Shown: positions 7,726 through 16,948 of the stretch, piece after piece
Numbering within the stretch: position 1 is the first letter of the stretch
Layout: each line of letters opens with the position of its first letter
Source of the DNA: Kaistia terrae
GTDB lineage: Bacteria; Pseudomonadota; Alphaproteobacteria; Rhizobiales; Kaistiaceae
Direction of reading: 5' to 3'
DNA length: 64,000 bases
Assembly: GCF_026344005.1 (NCBI RefSeq)
Contig: NZ_JAPKNH010000006.1
Span: 186,001 to 250,000 of the forward strand
Notes under the pieces: model-generated
What the model was told of the DNA's origin: nothing
Databases searched by the model: none
Seen by the model: only the letters and a program-made list of their open reading frames with translations
Made by a program: the position numbers and the translations under genes

Positions 7726-8754
7726 TTACCGCTCCGTGAGCTTCAGCTCGATGCGGCGGTTGCGCGAGTAGGCGGCGTCGGTCGAGCCCGCCTCTAGTGG
7801 CTGGAATTCGCCAAACCCGGCGGCGACCAGATGGATCGGCTGGACGCCTTGCTCGACCAGGAAGCGCACGACGGCGATGGCGCGCGCCGCCGACAGTTCC
7901 CAGTTGTTGCGGAAGCGGCCGGAGCCGGAGAGCGGTCGAGCGTCGGTGTGCCCGTCGACGCGCAGCACCCACGCGATCTCCGGCGGGATCTCGCCTTCCA
8001 GCACTTTCAGCGCTTCGGCCAGCTTGGCCATCTCGACCCGGCCCTCGTCGTTGATCTCGTCCGAGCCGGATGGGAACAGCACTTCCGACTGGAACACGAA
8101 GCGGTCGCCGACGATGGTGATGTCCGGCCGGTTGCCAAGAATCTCGCGCAGGCGGCCGAAGAAGTCGGAGCGATAGCGCGACAGTTCCTGCACGCGCTGG
8201 GCCAGCGCCACATTCAGGCGGCGGCCGAGATCGGCGATCTTGGTCTGGCTTTCGGTGTCACGCTTTTCCGAGGCGCCGAGCGCATCTTCCAGCGCGCCGA
8301 TCTGGCGGCGAAGGGCGGCGATCTGCTGGTTCAGGATCTCGATCTGCGAGAGCGACTTCTGGTTGACGACCTTCTCGTTCTCGAGCGCCTTGGTGATGAT
8401 GGCGATCTGGCCCTCGGCCGAGCCGGCTGCGGCAGTCTGGGTGTCGGCGGCGCCCTTCAGCCGGTCGCGTTCGGCCATTGCCGTCTGCAGGCTAGCCTGC
8501 AGATTGGCGAGCTGGTCGGCGCTGTCCTGCTTGCCGGCACGCTCCATGGCGAGCAGCTCGGTCAGCTCCGCGATCTGGCTGTTCAGGCGGTTGAGCACCG
8601 TGTCCTTGCCGGTGATCTCGCGGGTCTGCAGGAATTGCAGCAGCGCGAAGATGGACAGCAGGAAGATGAAGACGAGCAGGAGATTCGACAAAACGTCGAC
8701 AAAGGCCGGCCAGACATCGCTCCTGGCCTCGCGACGGCGCCCGCGTACGGCCAC
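7726..8754 (-). CDS. MotB/OmpA-like peptidoglycan-binding protein with coiled coil
   Basis: The 342-residue product has one membrane helix near the N-terminus (about 15-40). It carries Asp20 in the motif WPAFVDVLSNLLLVFIFLL, the position of the proton-binding Asp of MotB. A long coiled coil follows (about 50-200), then an OmpA-like domain (about 215-342) with FPSGSDEINDEG, VDGHTDARP and NWELSAARAIAVVRFL, which binds peptidoglycan. The gene follows its MotA/TolQ-like partner after two bases, so the two form an operon and probably a proton-driven complex. It is not MotB of the flagellar operon nor TolR; those roles are covered elsewhere. The precise function is unknown. Confidence 0.78.
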   Translation of the reverse strand: MAVRGRRREARSDVWPAFVDVLSNLLLVFIFLLSIFALLQFLQTREITGKDTVLNRLNSQIAELTELLAMERAGKQDSADQLANLQASLQTAMAERDRLKGAADTQTAAAGSAEGQIAIITKALENEKVVNQKSLSQIEILNQQIAALRRQIGALEDALGASEKRDTESQTKIADLGRRLNVALAQRVQELSRYRSDFFGRLREILGNRPDITIVGDRFVFQSEVLFPSGSDEINDEGRVEMAKLAEALKVLEGEIPPEIAWVLRVDGHTDARPLSGSGRFRNNWELSAARAIAVVRFLVEQGVQPIHLVAAGFGEFQPLEAGSTDAAYSRNRRIELKLTER

Positions 8755-8756
8755 GC

Positions 8757-9767
8757 CTATTCTCCGGCCGGCTGCTTGAGGGCCTTGGCGATCACTTCAA
8801 GCAGCTGCTGCATGTCGCGCTGCTGGTCGGCCTGCTGCTCGACCCAACCGCGCACGACCTGCTGCTCGCTGCGCATATGCTGGACCAGCCCCTGAATGCC
8901 CTCGGCCAGATTGGCCATGGCGGCGGTGGAGCGCTGAGTCGATCCGCCGGCGCCGCCACCACCCTCGTGCACCGCTGCCGTGAGCCGCTCGATGGCGACA
9001 CGCAGGTCTTCGCCCGACGACGCGCCTTCGCGCACGTCCAGCATGCTCGGATCGAGATCGGTGACGGTGGAGAGCCAGTCTTCCAGCTCGGTGTAGAACT
9101 TGTTCTGCGCCTGGCCCGCCTGAAGATCGAGGAAGCCGAGGATCAAGGAGCCGGCGAGACCGAACAGCGAGGACGAGAACGCCGTGCCCATGCCCTTCAG
9201 CGGCGCTTCGAGGCCGGACTTCAGGTCCTCGAAGATCACGGAGCTGTCACCGGTGCCGACGTTGAGGCTGCGGATGGCGTCGGCGACGGCGCCGACCGTC
9301 TCCAGCAGGCCCCAGAAGGTGCCGAGCAGGCCGAGGAAGATCAGGAGGCCGGTCAGGTAGCGCGAGGTGTCGCGGTCTTCGTCCAGGCGCATCAGGATCG
9401 AATCGAGCACGGATCGCATCGTCTGCGTCGAGATCGACATGCGGCCGATGCGATCGCCGAGAATGGCGGCCATCGGCGCCAGCAGGACCGGGGCGCGGTC
9501 CATCTCGATCGAGCGGTCGGCGTTGCGGAAGCCGTTGACCCAGCGAATTTCCGGGAAGATGCGGATCACCTGCCGGAAGGCCAGCAGGATACCGATGAAC
9601 AGGACGCCGATGATGACGCCGTTCAGGGCCGGGTTGGCAAGGAAGGACGAATAGACCTGGCGGTAGAGGATGAGCGCCACGAAGGCGGCAATGACCAGGA
9701 ATATGGTCATACGCCACAGATAGACCTGTGGGCTGGCAAGCTTGTAAGGATCGAAGTCTCTTGCCAT
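8757..9767 (-). CDS. MotA/TolQ/ExbB-family proton channel protein
   Basis: The 336-residue product begins MARDFDPYKLASPQVYLWRM. It has four predicted membrane segments: about 20-42, 48-68, a conserved pair-forming segment around 135-160 (TGLLIFLGLLGTFWGLLETV), and about 195-218 (SSSLFGLAGSLILGFLDLQ). The TFWGLLETVG and GMGTAFSSSLFGLAGS blocks are the channel signature. A cytoplasmic tail of about 110 residues follows. A GGAG lies before the ATG at 9767, which is preferred over the upstream in-frame start at 9809. It is the first gene of a two-gene unit with the OmpA-domain partner. The pair sits next to fba, away from flagellar genes. Confidence 0.8.
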   Translation of the reverse strand: MARDFDPYKLASPQVYLWRMTIFLVIAAFVALILYRQVYSSFLANPALNGVIIGVLFIGILLAFRQVIRIFPEIRWVNGFRNADRSIEMDRAPVLLAPMAAILGDRIGRMSISTQTMRSVLDSILMRLDEDRDTSRYLTGLLIFLGLLGTFWGLLETVGAVADAIRSLNVGTGDSSVIFEDLKSGLEAPLKGMGTAFSSSLFGLAGSLILGFLDLQAGQAQNKFYTELEDWLSTVTDLDPSMLDVREGASSGEDLRVAIERLTAAVHEGGGGAGGSTQRSTAAMANLAEGIQGLVQHMRSEQQVVRGWVEQQADQQRDMQQLLEVIAKALKQPAGE

Positions 9768-10034
9768 CGTTCTCCGCCGGATCACGCTGCGTCTCGTTTT
9801 GGTCAGCACGCCTTGGCCAGAAGAAATCAGTGCTGGCCGATAGCCGTGCCGAAATCCTGCTCAAGAAGCTGGTCTCGTTTGCGAGAGCCAGTCTTGTTCC
9901 AGAATGCGGCGCAACCGTGCCGCGCCGCATCCTGTCGATCAAGGTTTAACGTGATTTGACAGAGGATAGAAAGGCCCTAACGCATCGCGTCGCAACCATA
10001 GGGCGATTTCCCCTCTGTCGTTCGCACAGCGGTG

Positions 10035-11066
10035 TCAGGCGAGCTCGCGTTCTCTCTCCGTCGTCCACTGACCGAGCGAGGCCAGGCCGTTCATCTGGCA
10101 GCGGTGGAGGAAGGCGTTCTGGCCGGCGACGACGTTTTCCGCCTTGCCGCCCCATGCCTTGAGGGCAGCTGCCTGCAGCGCGCGGCCATAGGAGAAGGTG
10201 ATGGCCCAGGGGCGGTTCGGAACCTGGTTGATCAGTGACAGGTTCTCGGTCGCCAGCACGTCTGCTTGGCCGCCGGAGAGGAAGGCGATGCCGGGAACGC
10301 TGGTCGGCACGGTGGCGTGGAACACGGCCACGGTGCGCTCGGCGACTTCCTCCGAGGTGGCGTGCTGGCCGCTGTCCCGTCCGGGAACGACCATGTTCGG
10401 CTTCAGGATCATGCCGGTCAGGTCGACGCGGGCCTTTTCCAGTTCCTCGAACACGGCGTGGAGGGTGGCCTCGGTCACCTTCTGGCAGGTCTCGATGGTG
10501 TGGGTCGCGTTCGGATTGTCCATCAGGACCTCCGGCTCGACGATCGGGACGATGCCGTTTTCCTGGCAAAGCGCCGCATAGCGGGCCAGCGCATGGGCAT
10601 TGGCCGAAAGCGCGCCCGGGGTCGGCAGGTTCTCGCCGATGGTGATCACGGCGCGCCACTTGGCGAAGCGAGCGCCGAGCTTGTGATATTCGATCAGCCG
10701 CTCGCGCAGGCCGTCGAGGCCTTCGGTGACGGTTTCGCCGGGATAGAAGGCGAGGGGCTTGGCGCCCATGTCGACCTTGATGCCGGGGATCGAGTCGTTT
10801 GCCTGAATCAACTGGACCAGCGTCCGGCCGTCGCGGGCCGACTGGCGGATCGTCTCGTCGAACAGGATGACGCCCGCGATGTGCTCGCGCATCGCGGTTT
10901 CAGCGGAGAACAGCATCTCGCGATAATCACGGCGGTTATCCGCCGTGGATTCGAGAGCGATCCCGTCGAAACGCTTCTTGATCGTGCTCGAGCTTTCGTC
11001 AGCCGCGAGGATGCCCTTTCCGGGAGCGACGAGACGACGGGCAATATCCTGAAGGCTTTCGGTCAT
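10035..11066 (-). CDS. fba: Class I fructose-bisphosphate aldolase
   Basis: The enzyme cleaves fructose 1,6-bisphosphate to glyceraldehyde 3-phosphate and dihydroxyacetone phosphate through a Schiff base. The 343-residue protein is of the animal/plant-like class I family: it starts MTESLQDIARRLVAPGKGILAADESSSTIKKR and has GMILKPNMVVPG around residue 220 with the Schiff-base Lys. FHATVPTSVPGIAFLSGGQ and PWAITFSYGRALQ follow. No class II metal motif is present. It is the last gene of the minus-strand block tkt-gap-pgk-fba. A twin palindromic operator lies 76-145 bp before its start, so it may be regulated separately from pgk. Confidence 0.93.
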   Translation of the reverse strand: MTESLQDIARRLVAPGKGILAADESSSTIKKRFDGIALESTADNRRDYREMLFSAETAMREHIAGVILFDETIRQSARDGRTLVQLIQANDSIPGIKVDMGAKPLAFYPGETVTEGLDGLRERLIEYHKLGARFAKWRAVITIGENLPTPGALSANAHALARYAALCQENGIVPIVEPEVLMDNPNATHTIETCQKVTEATLHAVFEELEKARVDLTGMILKPNMVVPGRDSGQHATSEEVAERTVAVFHATVPTSVPGIAFLSGGQADVLATENLSLINQVPNRPWAITFSYGRALQAAALKAWGGKAENVVAGQNAFLHRCQMNGLASLGQWTTERERELA

Positions 11067-11141
11067 GCAGAACGATCTCTTCCTGAACGCGGACCCGGAC
11101 TGTCCAGGCCGCCCGCAGGCTGCATAGCGCGTTGGGTTAGG

Positions 11142-11211
11142 TTTTGCACTGCAAAATTAAACGTCCCCGAACTTATAGAACTCGGGAGTTGTTTAATTTT
11201 ACAGCGCAAAA
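11142..11211 (-). promoter_or_regulatory. Twin palindromic operator between pgk and fba
   Basis: TTTTGCACTGCAAAA at 11142-11156 is a perfect palindrome around a central C. A related copy, TTTTACAGCGCAAAA (11197-11211), matches it at 12 of 15 positions. With the flanking ATTAAAC/GTTTAAT the two form inverted arms of 21 bp with two mismatches around a 28-bp spacer. The spacer itself contains CCCGA...TCGGG. Two spaced sites suggest a repressor that loops DNA. The TTGCAxTGCAA core resembles what I recall for alphaproteobacterial PhaR/AniA regulators, which is a guess only. Confidence 0.5.
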
Positions 11212-11254
11212 TATCGACAACAACGTAGCGTTGCTATCGTGCGGCGCGGGATAC

Positions 11255-12454
11255 TCAGGCGTTCCGGCGCAGAACTTCGACGCCGGGGAGGGGCTTGCCC
11301 TCCAGCCACTCCAGGAAGGCGCCGCCCGCTGCCGAGACGTAGGTGAAATCTTCGGCAACACCGGCATGGTTCAGGGCTGCAACGGTATCGCCGCCGCCGG
11401 CGACCGAAAGCAGCTTGCCGGCCTTGGTGCGCTTGGCCGCATGACGGGCCGCCTCAACCGTGCCGCGATCGAACGGCTCCATCTCGAAAGCGCCGAGCGG
11501 ACCGTTCCAGACCAGCGTCGCCGCATCGTCGATGGCAGAGTTGATGCGCTCGATCGACAGGCCGCCGACATCGAGGATCATGCCGTCTTCGGGAATGGCG
11601 TCGACGCCATAGGTCTGTGTCGGCGTATGCGCCTGGAAGTGATAGGCGACCGTCGCATCGACCGGCAGGATGATGGCGCAGTTGGATTCCTGGGCCTTGG
11701 CCATGATGCGGCGCGCGGTGTCAGCCAGGTCCTTCTCGCAGAGCGACTTGCCGACGGACAGGCCCTGGGCGTGCAGGAAGGTGTTGGCCATGCCGCCGCC
11801 GATCACCAGCGCGTCGACCTTGGTGACGAGGTTTTCGAGCAGGTCGATCTTGGAGGAGACCTTGGCGCCGCCGACCAGGGCGATCACCGGACGCTGCGGG
11901 CTGGTCAGCGCCTTCTCCAGCGCTTCCAGCTCGGCCTGCATGGCGCGGCCTGCATAGGCCGGCAGCTGGTGGGCGATGCCTTCGGTCGAGGAGTGGGCGC
12001 GGTGGGCGGCCGAGAACGCGTCGTTCACATAGAGATCGCCAAGCTCGGCGAGCGCCGAGGTGAAGATGGGATCGTTCTTTTCTTCGCCCTTGTGGAAGCG
12101 CGTGTTTTCCAGCAGCAGCACGTCGCCATCGGACATCTTGGCGATGGCCGATGCGGCGTCGTTGCCGATGCAGTCATTGGCGAAGGCGACCGGGCGGCCG
12201 AGCAGCGTCTCCAGCGCCGGCACGACGGGCGCGAGCGACATGTCGGCGACGCGCTCGCCCTTGGGGCGGCCGAAATGCGCCAGCAGGATCGCCTTGCCGC
12301 CACGCTTCGACACGTCGCGGACGGTCGGCAGGATGGCGCGGATGCGGGTGTCGTCGCTGACGATGCCATCCTTCATCGGCACGTTGAGATCGACACGGAT
12401 CAGGACGCGCTTGCCTTTGATGTCGGCGTTATCGAGGGTCCGGAAGGTCGACAT
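11255..12454 (-). CDS. pgk: Phosphoglycerate kinase
   Basis: The 399-residue enzyme transfers phosphate from 1,3-bisphosphoglycerate to ADP in glycolysis and works in reverse in gluconeogenesis. It starts [20 protein letters not shown] with [10 protein letters not shown], the PGK signature. [15 protein letters not shown] appears near residue 200 and a nucleotide-binding GGGDTVAAL near 360. The frame extends 23 codons upstream to 12523, but homology and an AAGGAGAGA site before 12454 mark the start. It lies downstream of gap, separated by a terminator hairpin at 12494-12524, so it probably has its own promoter in that gap or is reached by readthrough. Confidence 0.95.
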   Translation of the reverse strand: MSTFRTLDNADIKGKRVLIRVDLNVPMKDGIVSDDTRIRAILPTVRDVSKRGGKAILLAHFGRPKGERVADMSLAPVVPALETLLGRPVAFANDCIGNDAASAIAKMSDGDVLLLENTRFHKGEEKNDPIFTSALAELGDLYVNDAFSAAHRAHSSTEGIAHQLPAYAGRAMQAELEALEKALTSPQRPVIALVGGAKVSSKIDLLENLVTKVDALVIGGGMANTFLHAQGLSVGKSLCEKDLADTARRIMAKAQESNCAIILPVDATVAYHFQAHTPTQTYGVDAIPEDGMILDVGGLSIERINSAIDDAATLVWNGPLGAFEMEPFDRGTVEAARHAAKRTKAGKLLSVAGGGDTVAALNHAGVAEDFTYVSAAGGAFLEWLEGKPLPGVEVLRRNA

Positions 12455-12493
12455 GCGCGCTCTCTCCTTGTGGGCATGGAATGCCCTCAGATG

Positions 12494-12524
12494 TGAAAAT
12501 GGCCCGGAGTGCGTCCGGGCCATT
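12494..12524 (-). terminator. Terminator after gap
   Basis: The 11-bp perfect stem AATGGCCCGGA (12498-12508) with TCCGGGCCATT (12514-12524) has a 5-nt loop. On the minus strand it is followed by TTC, and the T-rich flank starts inside the stem. It lies 58 bp after the gap stop codon and about 40 bp before pgk, so partial attenuation between the two is possible. Confidence 0.7.
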
Positions 12525-12582
12525 CTGTTCTAGTGATCTGCTTTCGCCGGATCAAATCGTCTTTCCGGCGATCCCGTCGGGA

Positions 12583-13590
12583 TCAGATGGTCTTCGCGAA
12601 ATAGGCCGTCATATCGGCCATGCGGTTCGAGAAGCCCCACTCATTGTCGTACCAGGCCAGCACGCGGACGAACGTACCGTCGATGACCTTGGTCTGGTCG
12701 AGGTGGAACGTCGCCGAATTCGGGTCGTGGTTGAAGTCATGCGACACGTTCGGCTGGTCGGTGATCGCGAGCACGCCCTTGAGCGGGCCGGCGGCTGCCG
12801 TCTTCATCGCCGCGTTGATCTCGTCGATGGTCGTTGCGCGCTTGGCGACGAACTTCAGGTCGATCAGCGAGACGTTCGGCGTCGGGATGCGGATCGAGGA
12901 ACCGTCGAGCTTGCCCTTCAGTTCCGGAATCACAAGGCCGATCGCCTTGGCGGCGCCCGTCGAGGTCGGGATGGCGGACAAAGCCGCCGCGCGGCCGCGG
13001 TAGAGGTCCTTGTGCATGGTGTCGAGCGTCGGCTGGTCGCCGGTGTAGGAATGCACCGTCGTCATGAAGCCGTGCTCGATGCCGACCGTCTCCTGCAGGA
13101 CCTTGGCAACCGGCGCCAGGCAGTTGGTGGTGCAGGAACCGTTCGAGATCACCAGGTGGTCCTTGGAAAGGCCCTCGTGGTTGACGCCGAACACGGCGGT
13201 GTAGTCGGCGCCGTCGCAGGGAGCCGAGACGATGACGCGCTTGGCGCCGGCCGTCAGATGGGCGGCGGCCTTTTCGCGGGTCGTGAAGATGCCGGTGCAC
13301 TCGAGCGCGATGTCGATGTCGAGCTCCTTGTGCGGCAGCTCGGCCGGGTTCTTGATCGCGGTGACCTTGATCCGGCTCTTGCCGATCACCAGCGTGTCGC
13401 CGTCGACGATCACTTCATGCGGGAAACGGCCATGGACCGAATCGAAGCGGAGCAGGTGGGCGTTGGTCTCGACCGGACCCAGATCGTTGACCGTGACGAC
13501 TTCGATATCGGTCCGGCCCGACTCGATGATCGCACGAAGGATGTTCCGGCCAATTCGGCCGAAGCCGTTAATAGCAACCCGCACCGCCAT
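12583..13590 (-). CDS. gap: Glyceraldehyde-3-phosphate dehydrogenase, type I
   Basis: The 335-residue enzyme oxidises glyceraldehyde 3-phosphate to 1,3-bisphosphoglycerate. The Rossmann motif INGFGRIGRNILRAI is at the N-terminus. The catalytic Cys lies in SNGSCTTNCLAP (around residue 153), and the substrate loop TVHSYTGDQPTLD and NEWGFSNRMADM follow. Asn-Asp after the second strand (VTVNDLGPVE) fits a preference for NAD. The protein ends AYFAKTI. It lies between tkt and pgk on the minus strand with 91 bp to the tkt stop; that gap holds a GC-rich hairpin at 13632-13653 without a T-run. Confidence 0.95.
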   Translation of the reverse strand: MAVRVAINGFGRIGRNILRAIIESGRTDIEVVTVNDLGPVETNAHLLRFDSVHGRFPHEVIVDGDTLVIGKSRIKVTAIKNPAELPHKELDIDIALECTGIFTTREKAAAHLTAGAKRVIVSAPCDGADYTAVFGVNHEGLSKDHLVISNGSCTTNCLAPVAKVLQETVGIEHGFMTTVHSYTGDQPTLDTMHKDLYRGRAAALSAIPTSTGAAKAIGLVIPELKGKLDGSSIRIPTPNVSLIDLKFVAKRATTIDEINAAMKTAAAGPLKGVLAITDQPNVSHDFNHDPNSATFHLDQTKVIDGTFVRVLAWYDNEWGFSNRMADMTAYFAKTI

Positions 13591-13681
13591 ATTCGATCTC
13601 CTTGAGGCGCGCGACGCGCCTTCGTCCGTTTCGGCCGGGCGCGTGCCCGGCCGTGGTTCAGTTCAAAAGTTCAGGCTCGGC

Positions 13682-15664
13682 TTACTTCAGCCGCGCCAGC
13701 GCCGCCTCGGCGGCGTGCTTCGCGGTGATACCGAAATACTCATAGAGCTGATCAGCCGGGGCGCTGGCGCCGAAGCCGTTCATGCCGATGAAGATGCCGT
13801 CGGTACCGATGAAACGGTCCCAGCCGAGACGGATGGCCGCCTCGATGCCGACGCGAACCTTCGAATTGCCGATGGTCGCCGCCTTGTAGGCGTCACCCTG
13901 CTCTTCGAACAGCTCGAAGCTCGGGACAGATACGACGCGGGCCGTACGGCCGGCTGCCTCGATCAGGGCCTTGGCGTTCACGGCGATCTCGACCTCGGAA
14001 CCGGTCGCGAACAGCGTCACGTCCGCGGTCTCGGGGCCGGCGATCAGGTAGGCGCCCTTGGCCGACTTGTTTTCCGAGACATGCTCGGTGCGCAGCGTCG
14101 GCAGGTTCTGGCGCGACAACGCCAGGACCGATGGGTTGTGCGGGCTCTCGATGGCGATCTGCCAGACTTCCGCCGTCTCGACGGCGTCGGCCGGACGGAA
14201 GACGCGCAGGTGCGGGATCGCCCGCAGCGCCGCGACATGCTCGACCGGCTGGTGGGTCGGGCCGTCTTCGCCAAGGCCGATCGAGTCATGCGTCATGACA
14301 TAGATCACGCGCTCGCCCATCAGCGCCGAAAGGCGGATGGCCGGACGGGCGTAGTCGGTGAAGACCAGGAATGTGCCGCCATAGGGGATGAAGCCGCCAT
14401 GCAGCGCGATGCCGTTCATCGCCGCCGACATGCCGAATTCGCGGATGCCGTAATGGATGTACCGGCCCGAATAATCATCCGGCGTCAGCGGGATCTGGAT
14501 CTTTGCCCGGGTCAGGTTGGAGCCGGTCAGGTCGGCCGAACCGCCGGCCAGTTCCGGCACGACGGTCGCCAGCATGTCCAGCGCCATTTCGGACGACTTG
14601 CGGGTCGCGACCTTCGGCTTGGTCTCGGACAGGGTCTGCTTGTAGGCGTTGACGGCGGCGTCGAGGCCAGCCGGCAGTTCGCCCTTCATGCGACGCTCGA
14701 ATTCCGAACGAACGGAGGCGTCGACGGCAGCCAGGCGCGCTTCCCAGCCGGCGCGCGCGCCGGACAGCTTCGCAGCCGCGGCATGCCAATCGGCATAGAC
14801 GTCTTCCGGGATCTCGAAGGGCGCGTAGGGCCAGCCGAGCGCCTCGCGGGCGCCGGCGATTTCCTTGTCGCCAAGCGCCGAGCCATGCGAGGCATGGCTG
14901 TCGGCCTTGGTCGGTGCGCCGTAACCGATGATCGTCTTGCAGGCGATCATGGTCGGACGGTCGGAATTGCGGGCGCGCTCAATGGCGGCTGCGACTTCTT
15001 CCGGATCGAGGCCGTCGACGCGCTCGGCGTTCCAGCCGCTCGCCTTGAAGCGCGCAACCTGGTCGACCGAGGTGGAGAGGTCGGTGTGGCCGTCGATGGT
15101 GATGCCGTTGTCGTCGAACAGCACGATCAGCTTGTTCAGCTTCAGATGGCCGGCGAGGTCGATCGCCTCATGGCTGACGCCTTCCATCAGGCAGCCGTCG
15201 CCGGCGATCACATAGGTGTAGTGATCGACGAGGTCGTCGCCATATTCGGCGTTCAGCATGCGCTCGGCGAGCGCGGAGCCGACGGACATGGCGAGGCCCT
15301 GGCCGAGCGGGCCGGTCGTCGTCTCGACGCCCGGCGTCACGAAGTTCTCGGGATGGCCCGGCGTCTTCGAGTGAAGCTGGCGGAAATTCTGCAGCTCGCT
15401 GATCGGCAGTTCCTTGGAGCCGAGCAGGTGCAGCACGGAATAGAGCAGCATCGAGCCATGGCCGGCCGACAGGATGAAACGATCCCGGTCGGGCCAATGC
15501 GGCTGGCTGACGTCGAATTTCAGGAAGCGCGTAAACAGCACCGTGGCAACATCGGCCATGCCCATCGGCATGCCGGGATGGCCGGACTTGGCCTTCTCGA
15601 CCGAGTCCATCGCGAGCGCACGGATGGCGTTCGCCATGCGCTTGTGGGTGTCAGGAGCTGTCAT
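13682..15664 (-). CDS. tkt: Transketolase
   Basis: The 660-residue thiamine-diphosphate enzyme exchanges two-carbon units between sugar phosphates in the pentose phosphate pathway. Visible signatures are [18 protein letters not shown], the cofactor-binding [20 protein letters not shown] with LFDDN (about 150-185), and [20 protein letters not shown] (about 465). The Trp/Tyr-rich middle domain and the C-terminal domain with [17 protein letters not shown] are complete. The frame allows a GTG start four codons earlier, but GGAAG eight bases before the ATG at 15664 decides for the latter. It is the first gene of the block tkt-gap-pgk-fba, linking the pentose phosphate pathway and lower glycolysis. 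Confidence 0.95.
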   Translation of the reverse strand: MTAPDTHKRMANAIRALAMDSVEKAKSGHPGMPMGMADVATVLFTRFLKFDVSQPHWPDRDRFILSAGHGSMLLYSVLHLLGSKELPISELQNFRQLHSKTPGHPENFVTPGVETTTGPLGQGLAMSVGSALAERMLNAEYGDDLVDHYTYVIAGDGCLMEGVSHEAIDLAGHLKLNKLIVLFDDNGITIDGHTDLSTSVDQVARFKASGWNAERVDGLDPEEVAAAIERARNSDRPTMIACKTIIGYGAPTKADSHASHGSALGDKEIAGAREALGWPYAPFEIPEDVYADWHAAAAKLSGARAGWEARLAAVDASVRSEFERRMKGELPAGLDAAVNAYKQTLSETKPKVATRKSSEMALDMLATVVPELAGGSADLTGSNLTRAKIQIPLTPDDYSGRYIHYGIREFGMSAAMNGIALHGGFIPYGGTFLVFTDYARPAIRLSALMGERVIYVMTHDSIGLGEDGPTHQPVEHVAALRAIPHLRVFRPADAVETAEVWQIAIESPHNPSVLALSRQNLPTLRTEHVSENKSAKGAYLIAGPETADVTLFATGSEVEIAVNAKALIEAAGRTARVVSVPSFELFEEQGDAYKAATIGNSKVRVGIEAAIRLGWDRFIGTDGIFIGMNGFGASAPADQLYEYFGITAKHAAEAALARLK

Positions 15665-15953
15665 CTTTGCTTCCACGCTTGTGGGCCAGGCCGCTGCTCA
15701 CGGGTCAAGCAGCGAGCGGCCTCGTTGTTTTGTGGGGGTCTATACCCGGCCGCCGGACCGTCGCGGAAAGGCGCTGCGACAAATAACAGACCCCCTTTGT
15801 GAGTCAATCTCGTGACCGCGCGTCGCAACTTACGCGCGCCCCCGGAAATCACCGAAAATGTGCGTCGCCGGATAGGCCATTGACGCCCTGTTTCGGGCCT
15901 GCCTAATGTCCGGAACGATTTCTGACCGGCTGCATGAGGGAGATTCCGCCACA

Positions 15954-16235
15954 ATGCGAGGGGCGTCGCCCATTGACGGTGCGTTGCGGCGCTTGAGCAC
16001 GGCGCTGGACGGGTTGGAAGGCGCGGTCGATCGCCGGCTGAATGCCGGTGCGCGTCTCGGCGAGATCGAATCGGAAATGCAGCGCATCGGCCTCGACCGG
16101 TCGCGACTGGCGCAATCCGTCGACGCGGCGGAAGCCCGTTCGGAGCGCCTGGAAGAAGCCAACAAGGAAGTTTCCCGTCGCCTCGTCGCCGCCATGGAAA
16201 CGATTCGCTCCGTGCTCGAACGGCGCGACGGCTGA
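15954..16235 (+). CDS. DUF4164 coiled-coil protein
   Basis: The 93-residue product MRGASPIDGALRRLSTALDG... is almost entirely alpha-helical with heptad-like Leu/Ala spacing (SRLAQSVDAAEARSERLEEANKEVSRRL). It fits the DUF4164 family found directly upstream of zapA in rhizobia. A frame start at 15906 exists, but GAGGGAG ten bases before 15954 and family length favour the later ATG. The stop is 11 bp before zapA, so the two are co-transcribed. A role next to ZapA in division is suggested only by this linkage. Confidence 0.72.
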   Translation: MRGASPIDGALRRLSTALDGLEGAVDRRLNAGARLGEIESEMQRIGLDRSRLAQSVDAAEARSERLEEANKEVSRRLVAAMETIRSVLERRDG

Positions 16236-16246
16236 CGGGAGAGACC

Positions 16247-16618
16247 ATGCCGCAAGTCAACGTCACGATTAACGGCAAGACCTACCGCATGGCCTGCGAT
16301 GACGGTCAGGAGGCTCATCTCGAGGGGCTGGCCGACCGTCTCAATGAAATCATCGGCCAGTTGCGCCAGAGCTTTGGCGAGATCGGCGACCAGCGGCTGA
16401 CCGTGATGGCCGCCATCACCATGGGTGACGACCTGGCCGAGTCGCGTCGGCGCATCGGGCTGCTGGAGGCGGAACTCGCCGCCATCAACGATACCAAGGC
16501 CGCTGTCATCTCGCGCTATGAGGAATCGGAAGCCGGGGTTGCCCGCGCCATTGAACAAGCGGCCGGTCGGCTGGAAAGCCTGGCCGAAAAGCTCGTGGCC
16601 GGCGTCAAACGCGACTAG
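16247..16618 (+). CDS. zapA: Cell division protein ZapA
   Basis: ZapA binds FtsZ and bundles its filaments at mid-cell. The 123-residue protein starts MPQVNVTINGKTYRMACDDG, the ZapA beta-strand head, followed by EEAHL-like GQEAHLEGLADRLNEII and a long helix (DQRLTVMAAITMGDDLAESRRRI) that makes the coiled-coil dimer stalk. The family's head domain and stalk are both present. GGGAGAG lies before the ATG. Upstream is DUF4164; downstream come the 6S RNA and fau, the same order known from many proteobacteria. Confidence 0.9.
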   Translation: MPQVNVTINGKTYRMACDDGQEAHLEGLADRLNEIIGQLRQSFGEIGDQRLTVMAAITMGDDLAESRRRIGLLEAELAAINDTKAAVISRYEESEAGVARAIEQAAGRLESLAEKLVAGVKRD

Positions 16619-16796
16619 TCCCGCCCGTCGGTCGGACGGAACCGATCCGCCGCTGTCGCTCCTGGATACGTAGCGAGCCCGGTCAAAAAAATCTTCCTGC
16701 GCACATTGCGTCGAGATCTCTGGCTATGCGGCCCGCGGTTCCCTATATTTGATCTCGGCGAGACTGCGCGGTGCGACAGGAGCTCACAATTCCCCG

Positions 16797-16910
16797 GGGC
16801 CTTATCGATCCAAACGGGGGCTGTCCCTGACTGGAGCCGTGGTTCCGGACATATGGCTCCCACCTACACTGTAGGTTCCCTGGGATCGATCACTCCATCG
16901 GCCCATCGTG
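16797..16910 (+). ncRNA. ssrS: 6S RNA
   Basis: The RNA lies between zapA and fau, the classic 6S location. The sequence folds as a closing stem ATCGATCC (16804-16811) with GGATCGAT (16883-16890), extended by GGGCC/GGCCC (to 16904). There is a large internal bubble and an apical stem GGAGCC/GGCTCC (about 16833-16860). The 3' side of the bubble holds a small hairpin CCTAC-ACT-GTAGG followed by TTCCCTGGG, as in other 6S RNAs. It mimics an open promoter and holds sigma-70 polymerase in stationary phase. A -10-like TATATT sits at 16744-16749; the true 5' end could therefore be nearer 16756. Confidence 0.72.
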
Positions 16911-16948
16911 GCTCGCCACCTTATCCTTCCTTCCAGCTTTCCGTTGCC

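Noticed and set aside
7726-9767. Zorya-type defence system (ZorA/ZorB are MotA/MotB-like with coiled coils)
   Set aside because: No ZorC, ZorD or ZorE-like gene is beside the pair; the neighbours are fba and repeats. Such pairs are common housekeeping genes in rhizobia.
13632-13653. Hairpin CGGCCGGGC/GCCCGGCCG as terminator of tkt
   Set aside because: No T-run follows on the minus strand, so it is not called as an intrinsic terminator.
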